The translations under genes and the position numbers were made by a program. From assembly GCF_008042275.1 (NCBI RefSeq), contig NZ_RDBK01000043.1, forward strand, positions 2,350,960 to 2,401,486: a DNA stretch of 50,527 nt. Reading direction: 5' to 3'. The notes beneath the pieces were generated by a model that had not been told where the DNA came from, did no database searches, and worked only from the letters and a program-made list of their open reading frames with translations. Source of the DNA: Streptomyces sp. OR43. GTDB taxonomy: Bacteria > Actinomycetota > Actinomycetes > Streptomycetales > Streptomycetaceae. This document shows positions 15,036 through 23,625 of this stretch, one piece after another. The first letter of the stretch is position 1, and every line of letters begins with the position of its first letter.

Positions 15036-16000
15036 ACGACGTACTGGACGTCGCCCTCCGCCTGGTCATCGTCTTCGCGGTGTTCATGGTCGTCCCGCTC
15101 GTCGTGGGCCAGGCCGAGCACAAGGTGATGGCCCATATGCAGGGCCGCCTCGGACCCATGTACGCGGGCGGCTTCCACGGCTGGGCCCAGCTCGTCGCGG
15201 ACGGCGTGAAGTTCGCGCAGAAGGAAGACATCGTCCCGGCCGAGGCCGACCGCAGGGTCTTCCAGCTCGCGCCGGCCGTCGCGCTGCTTCCGTACCTCCT
15301 CGTCCTGGTCGCGATCCCGATCGGCCCCGGCGAGGGCGCGGTCGGCCAGGTCGTCGACGCGGGCATCTTCTTCGTGCTCGCCGTGATGGGCGTCGGCGTG
15401 CTCGGCTCCCTCATGGCGGGCTGGGCGTCCGCCAACAAGTTCTCCCTGCTCGGCGGTCTCCGTACCGCCGCGCAACTGCTCGCGTACGAGCTGCCGATGC
15501 TGCTCGCCGCCGCCTCCGTGGCGATGGCGGCCGGCACCGTCTCGCTCCCCGGCATCCTCGACGCCTTCGAGTGGTGGTGGCTGCCCTGGCAGATCGTCGG
15601 CGCCCTGGTCTTCTTCGTGGCGGGCCTCGCCGAACTCCAGCGCCCGCCGTTCGACATGCCCGTCGCCGACTCCGAGATCATCTTCGGCGCGTACACCGAG
15701 TACACCGGCCTCCGCTTCGCGCTCTTCCTGCTCGCCGAGTACGCGGGCATCGTCGTGCTGTGCGGGCTCACCACCGTCCTCTTCCTCGGCGGCTGGCACG
15801 GCCCGCTGGGCGCCGACGGACTCGGCTGGGTCTGGACGCTCCTGAAGGTCGGCATCCTCGCCTTCGTCGTCATCTGGCTGCGCGTGAGCTATCCGCGGCT
15901 GCGCGAGGACCAGCTCCAGAAGCTCGCCTGGACCACACTCATCCCGCTCGCTCTTGCGCAGATCGCGCTCACCGGCATCGTGAAGGTGGCGATCAACTAG
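15032..16000 (+). CDS. nuoH: NADH-quinone oxidoreductase-like subunit H
   Basis: The 322-residue membrane protein has about eight helices and the NuoH quinone-chamber signatures: AEHKVMAHMQGRLGP, a GWAQLVADGVKF segment and LAELQRPPFDMPVADSEI. NuoH links the peripheral arm to the proton-pumping arm and forms much of the quinone channel. It starts at GTG 15032, overlapping the inferred nuoC stop, and ends with TAG sharing one base with the nuoI GTG. Canonical nuo operons have nuoD, E, F and G between C and H; here C is followed directly by H. Confidence 0.93.
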   Translation: MNDVLDVALRLVIVFAVFMVVPLVVGQAEHKVMAHMQGRLGPMYAGGFHGWAQLVADGVKFAQKEDIVPAEADRRVFQLAPAVALLPYLLVLVAIPIGPGEGAVGQVVDAGIFFVLAVMGVGVLGSLMAGWASANKFSLLGGLRTAAQLLAYELPMLLAAASVAMAAGTVSLPGILDAFEWWWLPWQIVGALVFFVAGLAELQRPPFDMPVADSEIIFGAYTEYTGLRFALFLLAEYAGIVVLCGLTTVLFLGGWHGPLGADGLGWVWTLLKVGILAFVVIWLRVSYPRLREDQLQKLAWTTLIPLALAQIALTGIVKVAIN

Positions 16001-16605
16001 TGCCTCCGATCCCCGGCTCAGGTCTGGCCAAGGGCCTCGCCGTCACCCTGCGGACGATGACGAAGAAGACCGTCACCGCCCAGTACCCGGACGTGCAGCC
16101 CGACCTCCCGCCCCGCTCCCGCGGCGTCATCGCGCTGTTCGAGGAGAACTGCACGGTCTGCATGCTCTGCGCGCGCGAGTGCCCGGACTGGTGCATCTAC
16201 ATCGACTCCCACAAGGAGACCATGCCCGCTGCGGTCCCGGGTGGCCGCGAGCGCAGCCGCAACGTGCTGGACCGCTTCGCGATCGACTTCTCGCTCTGCA
16301 TGTACTGCGGGATCTGCATCGAGGTGTGCCCGTTCGACGCGCTGTTCTGGTCACCGGAGTTCGAGTACGCCGAGACGGACATCCTCGAACTCACCCATGA
16401 GCGCGACAAGCTGCGCGACTGGATGTGGACGGTTCCCGAGCCGCCGGCCCTCGACCCGGCCGCCGAGGAGCCGAAGGAGATCGCCGCCGCCCGCAAGACG
16501 GCGGACAAACTCCGCACCCAGCGCGAACAGGAAGCGGCGGCAGCAGCGGAAGCGGCAGCCGAGGCCACCCCGCCCGCGCCGACGGAGCAGGAGGGACAGG
16601 AGTGA
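16000..16605 (+). CDS. nuoI: NADH-quinone oxidoreductase-like subunit I (2x[4Fe-4S] ferredoxin)
   Basis: The 201-residue protein has two ferredoxin motifs: Cys51, 54, 57, 61 (CTVCMLCARECP) and Cys100, 103, 106, 110 (CMYCGICIEVCP). These bind clusters N6a and N6b, which carry electrons toward NuoB. In an enzyme without NuoEFG this subunit is a likely docking point for an external ferredoxin. The GTG start overlaps the nuoH stop. A charged tail of about 55 residues rich in Ala and Glu follows the second cluster and is not conserved. Confidence 0.93.
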   Translation: MPPIPGSGLAKGLAVTLRTMTKKTVTAQYPDVQPDLPPRSRGVIALFEENCTVCMLCARECPDWCIYIDSHKETMPAAVPGGRERSRNVLDRFAIDFSLCMYCGICIEVCPFDALFWSPEFEYAETDILELTHERDKLRDWMWTVPEPPALDPAAEEPKEIAAARKTADKLRTQREQEAAAAAEAAAEATPPAPTEQEGQE

Positions 16606-17219
16606 TCACCGCCACCGGCCCCGCCCTCGCCGCCGCCGCGAACCATCCCGGCTTCCTCTCCCCGACCGGGGTCGAGATCGCCTTCGTCCTCGTCGGCATC
16701 GCCACCCTCGGCGCGGCCCTCGTCACCGTCACGACCAGACAGCTGGTGCACGCCGCCCTCTGGCTGATCGTGGCGCTCGGCGGGCTGGCCGTCGAGTACC
16801 TCCTGCTCACGGCGGAGTTCATCGCGTGGGTGCAGGTGCTGATCTACGTGGGTTCCGTGGTCGTCCTCCTCCTCTTCGGCCTGATGCTCACCAGGGCCCC
16901 CATCGGCCGTTCCCCGGACGCCGATTCGGAGAACCGATGGGCCGCCCTCGCCGTGGCCGTCGCCGCTGCCGGCACCCTCGTCTGGGTCGTCGTCGACGCC
17001 TTCCGCACCACCTGGATCGAACTCGACGGGCCGGCCCAGGGCTCCACCGAGGCGACCGGCTCCTTCCTCTTCCGGCACTGGGTGCTGCCCTTCGAAGCGC
17101 TCTCCGTCCTGCTGCTCGCCGCCCTCGTCGGCGCGATCGTCCTGTCCCGCAAGGGCCGGGAGACCGCCCCCCGAGCGACCGCCCCCGGAGCAAGCGCCCC
17201 CCGAGAGGACAAGCGCTGA
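16602..17219 (+). CDS. nuoJ: NADH-quinone oxidoreductase-like subunit J
   Basis: The 205-residue membrane protein has about five helices. The conserved region VQVLIYVGSVVVLLLFGLML holds the pi-bulge helix of NuoJ. The GTG start overlaps the nuoI stop (GTGA) and is preceded by an AGGAGGGACAGGA ribosome site. The stretch between helices 3 and 5 contains a polar loop, and the C-terminus is a short basic/Ala-Pro tail. It is part of the proton-pumping arm. Confidence 0.92.
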   Translation: MITATGPALAAAANHPGFLSPTGVEIAFVLVGIATLGAALVTVTTRQLVHAALWLIVALGGLAVEYLLLTAEFIAWVQVLIYVGSVVVLLLFGLMLTRAPIGRSPDADSENRWAALAVAVAAAGTLVWVVVDAFRTTWIELDGPAQGSTEATGSFLFRHWVLPFEALSVLLLAALVGAIVLSRKGRETAPRATAPGASAPREDKR

Positions 17220-17644
17220 TGCACCTCGCCTATCCCGCCGTGCTCGCCGCCCTCCTCTTCTGCACCGGGCTGTACGGAGTGCTCGCCCGGCGCAATGCGA
17301 TCCTCGTCCTGATGTCCGTCGAGCTGATGCTCAACGCCGTCAACCTCAACCTCGTCGCCTTCGACGTCTGGCTTCGCGACGCCCTGCACTCCGGCCAGGC
17401 CCTCACCCTCTTCACCATCGCCATCGCGGCGGCGGAGATCGGCATCGGCCTGGCGATCGTCCTCGCCGTCTACCGCAACCGGGCCAGTTCGGACATCGAC
17501 CGGCTCCGCGACACCGCCGAGACCGACGAAGCCGAAGAGCTCCCGGACGATCCGGACGGCCCGGACGACGAGAGCGCCGGAGCCCCCGAAGACCAGGCCA
17601 CTGCTCCGGCAGGGAAGGCAAAGAAGGCTGAGGCCACCGCGTGA
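17219..17644 (+). CDS. nuoK: NADH-quinone oxidoreductase-like subunit K
   Basis: The first 95 residues are a standard three-helix NuoK with the conserved LMSVELMLNAVNLNLVAF segment, in which a Glu in a membrane helix takes part in proton transfer, and AAAEIGIGLAIVLAVYR. A tail of roughly 45 acidic residues follows and is longer than in canonical NuoK. The ATG overlaps the nuoJ stop as TGATG, and the end overlaps the nuoL GTG by four bases. Confidence 0.93.
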   Translation: MHLAYPAVLAALLFCTGLYGVLARRNAILVLMSVELMLNAVNLNLVAFDVWLRDALHSGQALTLFTIAIAAAEIGIGLAIVLAVYRNRASSDIDRLRDTAETDEAEELPDDPDGPDDESAGAPEDQATAPAGKAKKAEATA

Positions 17645-19641
17645 CCACCACGACCCTCGCCGTGCTCGTCCCCTTTCTCCCCTTCCTGGGCGCGGCGGCC
17701 GGCCTCCTCCTCGGTCGCAGCGCACCGGGCTTCGTCCGGCCGCTCGCCGTCCTGCCCTCCCTCGCCTCCCTCGTCATCGCGGCCGTCGTCGCCGCACGCC
17801 AGGGCGGCGGGCCTGCCATCGACGCCGCGACCCGGCTCACCCCCACCGGCTCGGTCCCGATCGACCTCGCGCTGCACCTCGACGGCTTCGCCGTCCTCGT
17901 CGCCGTCCTGGTCGCCCTCGTCGCGAGCTGCGTGCAGATCTACTCGACCGCGTATCTGCGCGACGACCCCCGCTATCCCTCGTACGCGGCCCTCGTCTCC
18001 CTCTTCACCTCCGCGATGCTGCTCGTCGTCTACTCCGGCGACCTGATGGTGCTCCTTGTCGGCTGGGAGATCATGGGCATCTGCTCGTACTTCCTGGTCG
18101 GCCACTACTGGGAGACGCCCGAGGCCCGTGCCGCCTCGCTCAAGGCCTTCCTGGTCACCAAGCTCGGCGACGTCCCCTTCCTCATCGGCCTGTTCGCCCT
18201 CGCCGCCGACACCGGCACCTTCCGCATCACCGGCATCCTCGGCTCCGTCGCCCACGGCGGCCTCGACCACCCCACGCTGATCGCCCTGCTCCTCCTCGCC
18301 GGTGTCGCGGGCAAGTCCGCGCAGTTCCCGTTGCACACCTGGCTGCCCGACGCGATGGCGGGCCCCACGCCCGTCTCCGCGCTGATCCACGCGGCGACGA
18401 TGGTCGCCGCCGGCATCTACTTCGTGGCCCGGCTGCTGCCCGTCTTCGCCGAATCCGGCGCCGCTCTCGTGGTCCTCGCGGTGATGGCCGCCGTCACGAT
18501 GATCGGCTCGGGACTCGCCGCCCTCGCGCAGGACGACATCAAGCGCGTCCTCGCGTACTCGACCATCGGACAGCTCGGATACATGTCCGGGGCCCTGGCC
18601 GTCGGGGACCGCGGGGCCGCCGTCTTCCACCTCATCTCGCACGGTGCGTTCAAAGCCGTCCTCTTCCTCGCCGCGGGCGTCGTCATCCACGCCGCCGGTA
18701 CCAACTCACTGGCCGCCATGTCCCGTATGGGAGGCCTGACCAAGCGCATCCCCGACGCCTACTGGACGATGACGGTCGCCCTTCTCGCGCTGGCCGCCAT
18801 CCCGCCGTTCGCCGGCTTCTTCTCCAAGGAAGCCGTCCTCGTCGCCGCCGAGCACACCGCCCTCGGCGACCGCCACGTCGCCCCGGCCGCGGCCGGTTGG
18901 ACCGTCCTCGTCGCCGGCCTCCTGGCCGCCGTGCTCACCGCCGCGTACGCCACCCGCCTCTGGCTCCTCGCCTTCCGCGGCCGCGGCGCCGAGGCCCCCG
19001 ACCACGGCAGGCAGCCCGTCGCCATGACCTCGGTCCTGTGGGTGCTGGCCGTCCCCACCATGGCCTTCGGACTCACCGTCGGCGTGATCACCGACTGGTT
19101 CGACGGCCACAGCCTCACCCCGTCGCTGACCACTGCCGTGCTGTCCACCGGCGTCGGTCTCGTCGGCGGTCTCGTCACCTACGGAGCCTGGCGCCACACC
19201 ACGGCACTCGCCGCCCGCACCCCCATGGGTTCGGTCGTCGCCCACCCCGACGCGGAACCGGCCCTCGTCGAGATCGAGGCCCTGGAGAGCCACACCGCCG
19301 CCTACGGCACCGCCGGTGACGCCCCCGACCCGGCCGACCCCGGCCGCCTGCTGCTCGGCCCCCTCCACCGTCACGCAGCCACCGGCTTCCACCTGGACGC
19401 CCTGTACGCGGCCCTGTTCGTCCGCCCCGTCCAGGCCGCGGCGAGCCTCGTCCGCTTCCTGGACCGCGAGGTCGTCGAGACCTACGTACGCGGCTCCGCC
19501 ACCGGCGCACGCTGGCTCGGCACCGCCGTCCGCCGCGCGCAGACCGGCAACGTGCAGACCTACCTCAGCGCACTGCTCGCCGGTTCGCTGGTCCTGGCGG
19601 TCGCCGCCGTCGTCTTCGCCAACGTCAACGCCGGGTCGTGA
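17641..19641 (+). CDS. nuoL: NADH-quinone oxidoreductase-like subunit L (antiporter-like)
   Basis: The 666-residue Mrp/antiporter-like subunit has the conserved core LMVLLVGWEIMGICSYFLVG, LHTWLPDAMAGPTPVSALIHAATMVAAG and QDDIKRVLAYSTIGQLGYM. These carry the Lys, Glu and His residues of its proton channel. The last helix and a long lateral helix complete NuoL. The family's usual length is about 610-650. The GTG start overlaps the nuoK stop. Confidence 0.95.
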   Translation: MTTTTLAVLVPFLPFLGAAAGLLLGRSAPGFVRPLAVLPSLASLVIAAVVAARQGGGPAIDAATRLTPTGSVPIDLALHLDGFAVLVAVLVALVASCVQIYSTAYLRDDPRYPSYAALVSLFTSAMLLVVYSGDLMVLLVGWEIMGICSYFLVGHYWETPEARAASLKAFLVTKLGDVPFLIGLFALAADTGTFRITGILGSVAHGGLDHPTLIALLLLAGVAGKSAQFPLHTWLPDAMAGPTPVSALIHAATMVAAGIYFVARLLPVFAESGAALVVLAVMAAVTMIGSGLAALAQDDIKRVLAYSTIGQLGYMSGALAVGDRGAAVFHLISHGAFKAVLFLAAGVVIHAAGTNSLAAMSRMGGLTKRIPDAYWTMTVALLALAAIPPFAGFFSKEAVLVAAEHTALGDRHVAPAAAGWTVLVAGLLAAVLTAAYATRLWLLAFRGRGAEAPDHGRQPVAMTSVLWVLAVPTMAFGLTVGVITDWFDGHSLTPSLTTAVLSTGVGLVGGLVTYGAWRHTTALAARTPMGSVVAHPDAEPALVEIEALESHTAAYGTAGDAPDPADPGRLLLGPLHRHAATGFHLDALYAALFVRPVQAAASLVRFLDREVVETYVRGSATGARWLGTAVRRAQTGNVQTYLSALLAGSLVLAVAAVVFANVNAGS

Positions 19642-19644
19642 GCC

Positions 19645-21219
19645 GTGATCGATATCAGCGCATCCGTGATGCAGTTCCTTCTGGCGTTCGTCGTCGTCGC
19701 CCCGCTCCTCGGAGCCGTGGCCGCTCTGCTCCCGGCCCCGCCCGGGCTGAAGGGCAGGAACCCGGACCAGGCCGTGCTCCGCCACGGCGTGACCGTCACC
19801 GGCGTGATCCTCGTCGCCGCCCTCGTGCTGGCCCTGGGCTTCGACCACGACCACCCGTCGAAGATGCAGGCCACCACCGACATCAGCTGGATCCCGGCGC
19901 TCGACGTCCGCATCCATCTCGGCATCGACGGCATCTCGCTCCCCCTCCTCGTACTGACCGCGCTGCTGACCTTCCTCTGCGCGCTCTACAGCTACTTCAA
20001 AATGCCGGCCGGCCCCTCCTCGAAGGCCTTCGTCGCGCTGATCCTCGTCCTGGAGTCCGGCACGCTGGCGACCTTCGCCGTCCTCGATCTGCTGCTGTTC
20101 TTCCTGGCGTTCGAGATGGTGCTCGTCCCGATGTACTTCCTCATCGCCCGCTGGGGCGGTGCGCAGAAGCAGGCAGCCGCCTGGAAGTTCATCCTCTACA
20201 CACTGCTCGGCTCGGTCGTCATGCTGCTGGGCCTGCTCCTCATCGGACTGAAGAGCGGCACCTTCGACATGGTGGCACTCGCCACTGACAACGGCCGTGG
20301 CCTCAGCTCGTCCGTGCAGGTCATCGCCGTTCTCGCGATCGGCATCGGGCTCGCGGTCAAGACCCCGATGTGGCCGCTGCACAGCTGGCTCCCCGACGCC
20401 CACACCGCCGCCCCGACGGTCGGCTCGGTCCTCCTCGCCGGCGTCATGCTGAAGATGGGCACGTACGGCTTCGTCCGCATCCTGCTCCCGATCGCCCCCG
20501 ACGGGATGCACACCTTCGCGCCCTACCTCGCGGCCTTCGCGGTCGCCGGCATCATCTACGGATCGCTCGCCTGCCTGGCGCTCGCCCGGCCCGGCGCCAA
20601 GGGCGACCTGAAGCGGCTGATCGCGTACTCCTCAGTCGGCCACATGGGCTTCGTCCTCCTCGGCATCGCCAGCATGACCCCCACCGGCGTCAACGGCGCG
20701 CTCTTCGCCAACATCGCCCACGGCCTCATCACCGGCCTGCTGTTCTTCCTGGTCGGCGCGGTCAAGGACCGGTACGGCACCGCCGACCTCGACACCCTCG
20801 CCGGAGCAACCGGCGCCGCGCTCTACGGCCGCGCGCCCCGCCTGGGCGGCCTCCTCGCGTTCGCCGCGGTCGCCTCCCTCGGCCTGCCCGGCCTCGCCGG
20901 CTTCTGGGGCGAGATGCTCGCGCTGTTCGGGGCCTTCGACCCCGCCGAGGGCCTGAACCGCGCCGCGTTCCTGACCTTCATGTCCATCGCCGCGTTCGGC
21001 ACCCTGCTCACCGCCGCGTACCTGCTCGTCGTGGTCCGCCGCGTCTGCATGGGCGCCCAGCGCGAGGAACCGCACGCGATCGCCGACGTCCAGAGCTACG
21101 AGTTCGCCGCCTGGACGCCCCTCGCGGCCCTCACCGTCCTCGCCGGCCTGTGGCCCGCCGTCCTCCTCGGCCTGACCGACCCGGCCGTGCAGAAGCTCCT
21201 CGCAGGAGGCAAGTCGTGA
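19645..21219 (+). CDS. nuoM: NADH-quinone oxidoreductase-like subunit M (antiporter-like)
   Basis: The 524-residue antiporter-like subunit has FFLAFEMVLVPMYFLIARWGG, the proton-channel region LHSWLPDAHTAAPTVGSVLLAG and LKRLIAYSSVGHMGFVLLG, and about 14 helices. It follows nuoL after three bases and overlaps nuoN by four (GTGA), so expression is coupled. The length is normal for NuoM. Confidence 0.95.
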   Translation: MIDISASVMQFLLAFVVVAPLLGAVAALLPAPPGLKGRNPDQAVLRHGVTVTGVILVAALVLALGFDHDHPSKMQATTDISWIPALDVRIHLGIDGISLPLLVLTALLTFLCALYSYFKMPAGPSSKAFVALILVLESGTLATFAVLDLLLFFLAFEMVLVPMYFLIARWGGAQKQAAAWKFILYTLLGSVVMLLGLLLIGLKSGTFDMVALATDNGRGLSSSVQVIAVLAIGIGLAVKTPMWPLHSWLPDAHTAAPTVGSVLLAGVMLKMGTYGFVRILLPIAPDGMHTFAPYLAAFAVAGIIYGSLACLALARPGAKGDLKRLIAYSSVGHMGFVLLGIASMTPTGVNGALFANIAHGLITGLLFFLVGAVKDRYGTADLDTLAGATGAALYGRAPRLGGLLAFAAVASLGLPGLAGFWGEMLALFGAFDPAEGLNRAAFLTFMSIAAFGTLLTAAYLLVVVRRVCMGAQREEPHAIADVQSYEFAAWTPLAALTVLAGLWPAVLLGLTDPAVQKLLAGGKS

Positions 21220-22850
21220 TCGTGGCAGCCGAAAACGCCCCCGGCGCATGGCGTCTCGTCCAGTCAGCGGCAGGGAGCAGCAGCACAGACCTGGTTCAGT
21301 CAGCGGCCGGGAGCGGCGCCACGGGCCCCGTCCAGTCGGCGGCCGACAGCGGCGCCACCAGCCTCGTCCAGTCCGTCGACTGGCTCGCGATCGCGCCCCC
21401 GGTCGTCGTCGCGGCCGTCGCCCTCGCCGTCCTGGTCGCCGACCTCTTCGTCCCCGCGGCCCGCAAGCCGCTCCTCGGCTACGGGGCCGTAGCCGGTCTC
21501 GTAGCCGCGCTCGCCCTCCTCATTCCGCTGCACGACGGCGACCGCTCGACCTTCTGCCTCACCACCGGCACCCGCGCCTGCAGCTACACCGCCGACCACT
21601 TCACCCTGGTCATCCAGGCCCTCGTCCTCGGCGGCGCCCTGCTCACCGCGCTGCTCTCCATCGGCGACACCCGCAAGCTGCCGGCCGGCGAGTTCTGGTT
21701 CCTGCTGCTGTCCTCCGCCGCAGGCGCCGCCCTCCTGCCCGCGTCCCGCGACCTCGCCACGCTCGTCGTCGCCCTCGAAGTCGCCTCGCTGCCCGCCTTC
21801 GCCCTCGTCGGGATCAAGCGCGGCGACCGGCGCTCCTCCGAGGCCGCGCTGAAGTTCTTCCTCTCCTCCGTCGTCGCGACCGCCGTCATGCTCCTCGGCG
21901 TCAGCTTCGTGTACGCGGCGACCGGCACCCTCCACCTCACGGAGATCGCCACCCGCCTCGACGACGTCCCCGGACAGCTCTCCACCCTCGCCGAGGCGGG
22001 CGTCGCCCTCACTCTCGTCGGCTTCGCCTTCAAGACGGCCGCCGCGCCCTTCCACTTCTGGGTCCCCGACACCTACGTCGGCGCCCCCCTGCCGATCGCC
22101 GCGTACCTCTCGGTCGTCGGCAAGGCGGTCGGCTTCTCCGGCCTCATCCTCGTCACCGTGGTCGCCTTCCCGTCGTACGCGGACGTCTGGGGCCCCGCCC
22201 TCGCCGTCCTCGCCGCGCTCACCATGACCGTCGGCAACGTCGCCGCGCTGCGCCAGAGCGCCGCCCGCGCGCGCAGCGCCGTACGGCTGCTCGCCTGGTC
22301 GTCCGTCGCCCAGGCCGGCTACCTCCTGGTGCCGATCGCCGCCGCCGCGTACGCCGGAGACCGGCAGATCGGCTCCACCGTCGCGTACGCCCTGATGTAC
22401 GCCGTCGTGAACCTCGGCGCGTTCGCGGTGGCCGCACTGGTCGCCCGTACCCACCCGGGCAACCGCATCGCCGACTACCGGGGTCTGTACGCCACCCGCC
22501 CGCTCGCCGCCCTCGCGATGGGCTTCTTCCTGCTCTGCCTGGCCGGGCTGCCGCCGGGCATCATCGGGCTCTTCGCCAAGGTCACGGTCTTCTCCTCGGC
22601 CGTGGACGCCGGACTCGGCTGGCTCGCCGTCGTCATGGCGGTGAACGTCGTGATCGCGCTCTTCTACTACCTCCAGTGGACCGCGGCCCTGTTCCGCGGC
22701 CCCGCCGAGGACGGCACGGAGCGGCCCGTCACCCGCCACCGCACCCCGGCACCGCTCACCGCCGCGATCGTCCTCACCGCCGTCGCCGGCCTTGCCCTGT
22801 CGGGCGCCCCGCAGACCGTCCTCAGGTTCGCCGGCGTCAACCTGTTCTGA
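21216..22850 (+). CDS. nuoN: NADH-quinone oxidoreductase-like subunit N with tandem-repeat N-terminus
   Basis: The 544-residue antiporter-like subunit has SEAALKFFLSSVVATAVMLLG and AAPFHFWVPDTYVGAPLPIAAYLSV, typical of NuoN. Before the first helix (VDWLAIAPPVVVAAVALAV) lie about 48 extra residues. These include three 12-residue units starting VQSAAGS/VQSAADS and the start of a fourth, VQSVDW, with an exact 36-bp period (21258, 21294, 21330, 21366). The repeat therefore looks like an expansion of the normal first residues of NuoN. AGGAGG (21203-21208) precedes the GTG at good distance, so the extension is probably translated. It is the last gene of the operon. Confidence 0.92.
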   Translation: MIVAAENAPGAWRLVQSAAGSSSTDLVQSAAGSGATGPVQSAADSGATSLVQSVDWLAIAPPVVVAAVALAVLVADLFVPAARKPLLGYGAVAGLVAALALLIPLHDGDRSTFCLTTGTRACSYTADHFTLVIQALVLGGALLTALLSIGDTRKLPAGEFWFLLLSSAAGAALLPASRDLATLVVALEVASLPAFALVGIKRGDRRSSEAALKFFLSSVVATAVMLLGVSFVYAATGTLHLTEIATRLDDVPGQLSTLAEAGVALTLVGFAFKTAAAPFHFWVPDTYVGAPLPIAAYLSVVGKAVGFSGLILVTVVAFPSYADVWGPALAVLAALTMTVGNVAALRQSAARARSAVRLLAWSSVAQAGYLLVPIAAAAYAGDRQIGSTVAYALMYAVVNLGAFAVAALVARTHPGNRIADYRGLYATRPLAALAMGFFLLCLAGLPPGIIGLFAKVTVFSSAVDAGLGWLAVVMAVNVVIALFYYLQWTAALFRGPAEDGTERPVTRHRTPAPLTAAIVLTAVAGLALSGAPQTVLRFAGVNLF

Positions 22851-22966
22851 CGCCTTCTCGCGCCGCGACCGCAAGATCGGTTTGCCCCGGGCAGCCCGCA
22901 CAGGGCAGGGTCATGCCCGCGCATGGCGCGTACAACCTTCACATCACCACAGAGGAGCCGGAAGCA

Positions 22967-23431
22967 GTGCTGAACGGGTTCAAGGACTTCATCCTTCGCG
23001 GCAACGTCATCTCCATGGCGATCGGCCTCGCCGTCGGAGCGGCGTTCACCGCGGTCGTCACCGGGTTCAGCAACGCGTTCATCGTGCCGCTGATCGGCAT
23101 CATCACGCGCGGAACGGGCGACTTCAGCAAGGCGCACTTCAAGGTCGACGGTGTCGACTTTCCCTACGGCCTCTTCGTCAGCGCCGCGATCGCCTTCCTC
23201 ATCACCGCCGCGGTCCTCTACTTCTGCGTCGTCGTGCCCATGGCCAAGGTCCAGGACCGCTTCACCGCCAAGAAGGACCAGGAACAGGTCGACATCAAGG
23301 CCGCCCTGCGCGACTGCCCCCGCTGCTTCACGGCGATCCCCGCCGTCGCCTCCCGCTGCGCCCACTGCACCAGCGACGTCCAGCCCGACCCCGAGGCCCT
23401 GGCGCTCGCGAAACTGCCCGTCCAGCGCTGA
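22967..23431 (+). CDS. mscL: large-conductance mechanosensitive channel with zinc-ribbon tail
   Basis: The 154-residue protein has the MscL amphipathic N-terminus and first helix (LNGFKDFILRGNVISMAIGLAVGAAF) and a second helix (ASAAIAFLIT region onward). It should form the pentameric channel that opens under hypo-osmotic membrane tension. After the channel, Cys117/Cys120 (CPRC) and Cys131/Cys134 (CAHC) make a zinc-ribbon-like tail that the classic E. coli channel does not have. The start is the GTG at 22967 with GAGGAG nine bases upstream; an open frame further upstream has no family support. Confidence 0.9.
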   Translation: MLNGFKDFILRGNVISMAIGLAVGAAFTAVVTGFSNAFIVPLIGIITRGTGDFSKAHFKVDGVDFPYGLFVSAAIAFLITAAVLYFCVVVPMAKVQDRFTAKKDQEQVDIKAALRDCPRCFTAIPAVASRCAHCTSDVQPDPEALALAKLPVQR

Positions 23432-23464
23432 GCCGCGGCACCCCTCCACCCGTACGGCCTACGG

Positions 23465-23493
23465 CCCGCTCCGGCACGAACGCCCGGAGCGGG
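23465..23493 (+). terminator. hairpin after mscL
   Basis: CCCGCTCCGG and CCGGAGCGGG pair as a perfect 10-bp stem with a nine-base loop, about 35 bp after the mscL stop. No U tract follows. Confidence 0.65.
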
Positions 23494-23518
23494 CCGGGCC
23501 CCGCGGCCGTGAGCACAA

Positions 23519-23545
23519 GGGAACTAGCTTTCCCCGCCTGGCGTT
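23519..23545 (+). promoter_or_regulatory. ECF/SigR-like promoter of htpX
   Basis: GGGAAC at 23519-23524 and GTT at 23543-23545 are spaced so that GGAAC-N18-GTT matches the known Streptomyces SigR promoter pattern (GGAAT-N18-GTT) except for one base. It lies 81 bp upstream of the htpX start, after the mscL hairpin. This is a motif match only. Confidence 0.45.
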
Positions 23546-23625
23546 GACCAGTACGGGAGGCTCCACTGGGGAGTGGAGCACCACCAAGCAAGGGTTCCCC
23601 TGCTGCACCATTTGGAGGGCGTACC

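Noticed and set aside
14350..16605. A single NuoC-NuoI fusion protein of 751 residues
   Set aside because: The middle 350 residues are the out-of-frame reading of nuoH and are Arg/Pro-rich. nuoI has its own coupled start at 16000. The open frame is better explained by a frameshift in nuoC.
18706..20511. A 601-codon minus-strand frame opposite nuoL and nuoM
   Set aside because: It is rich in Gly, Asp, Glu and Arg with no family features and lies opposite two intact conserved genes.
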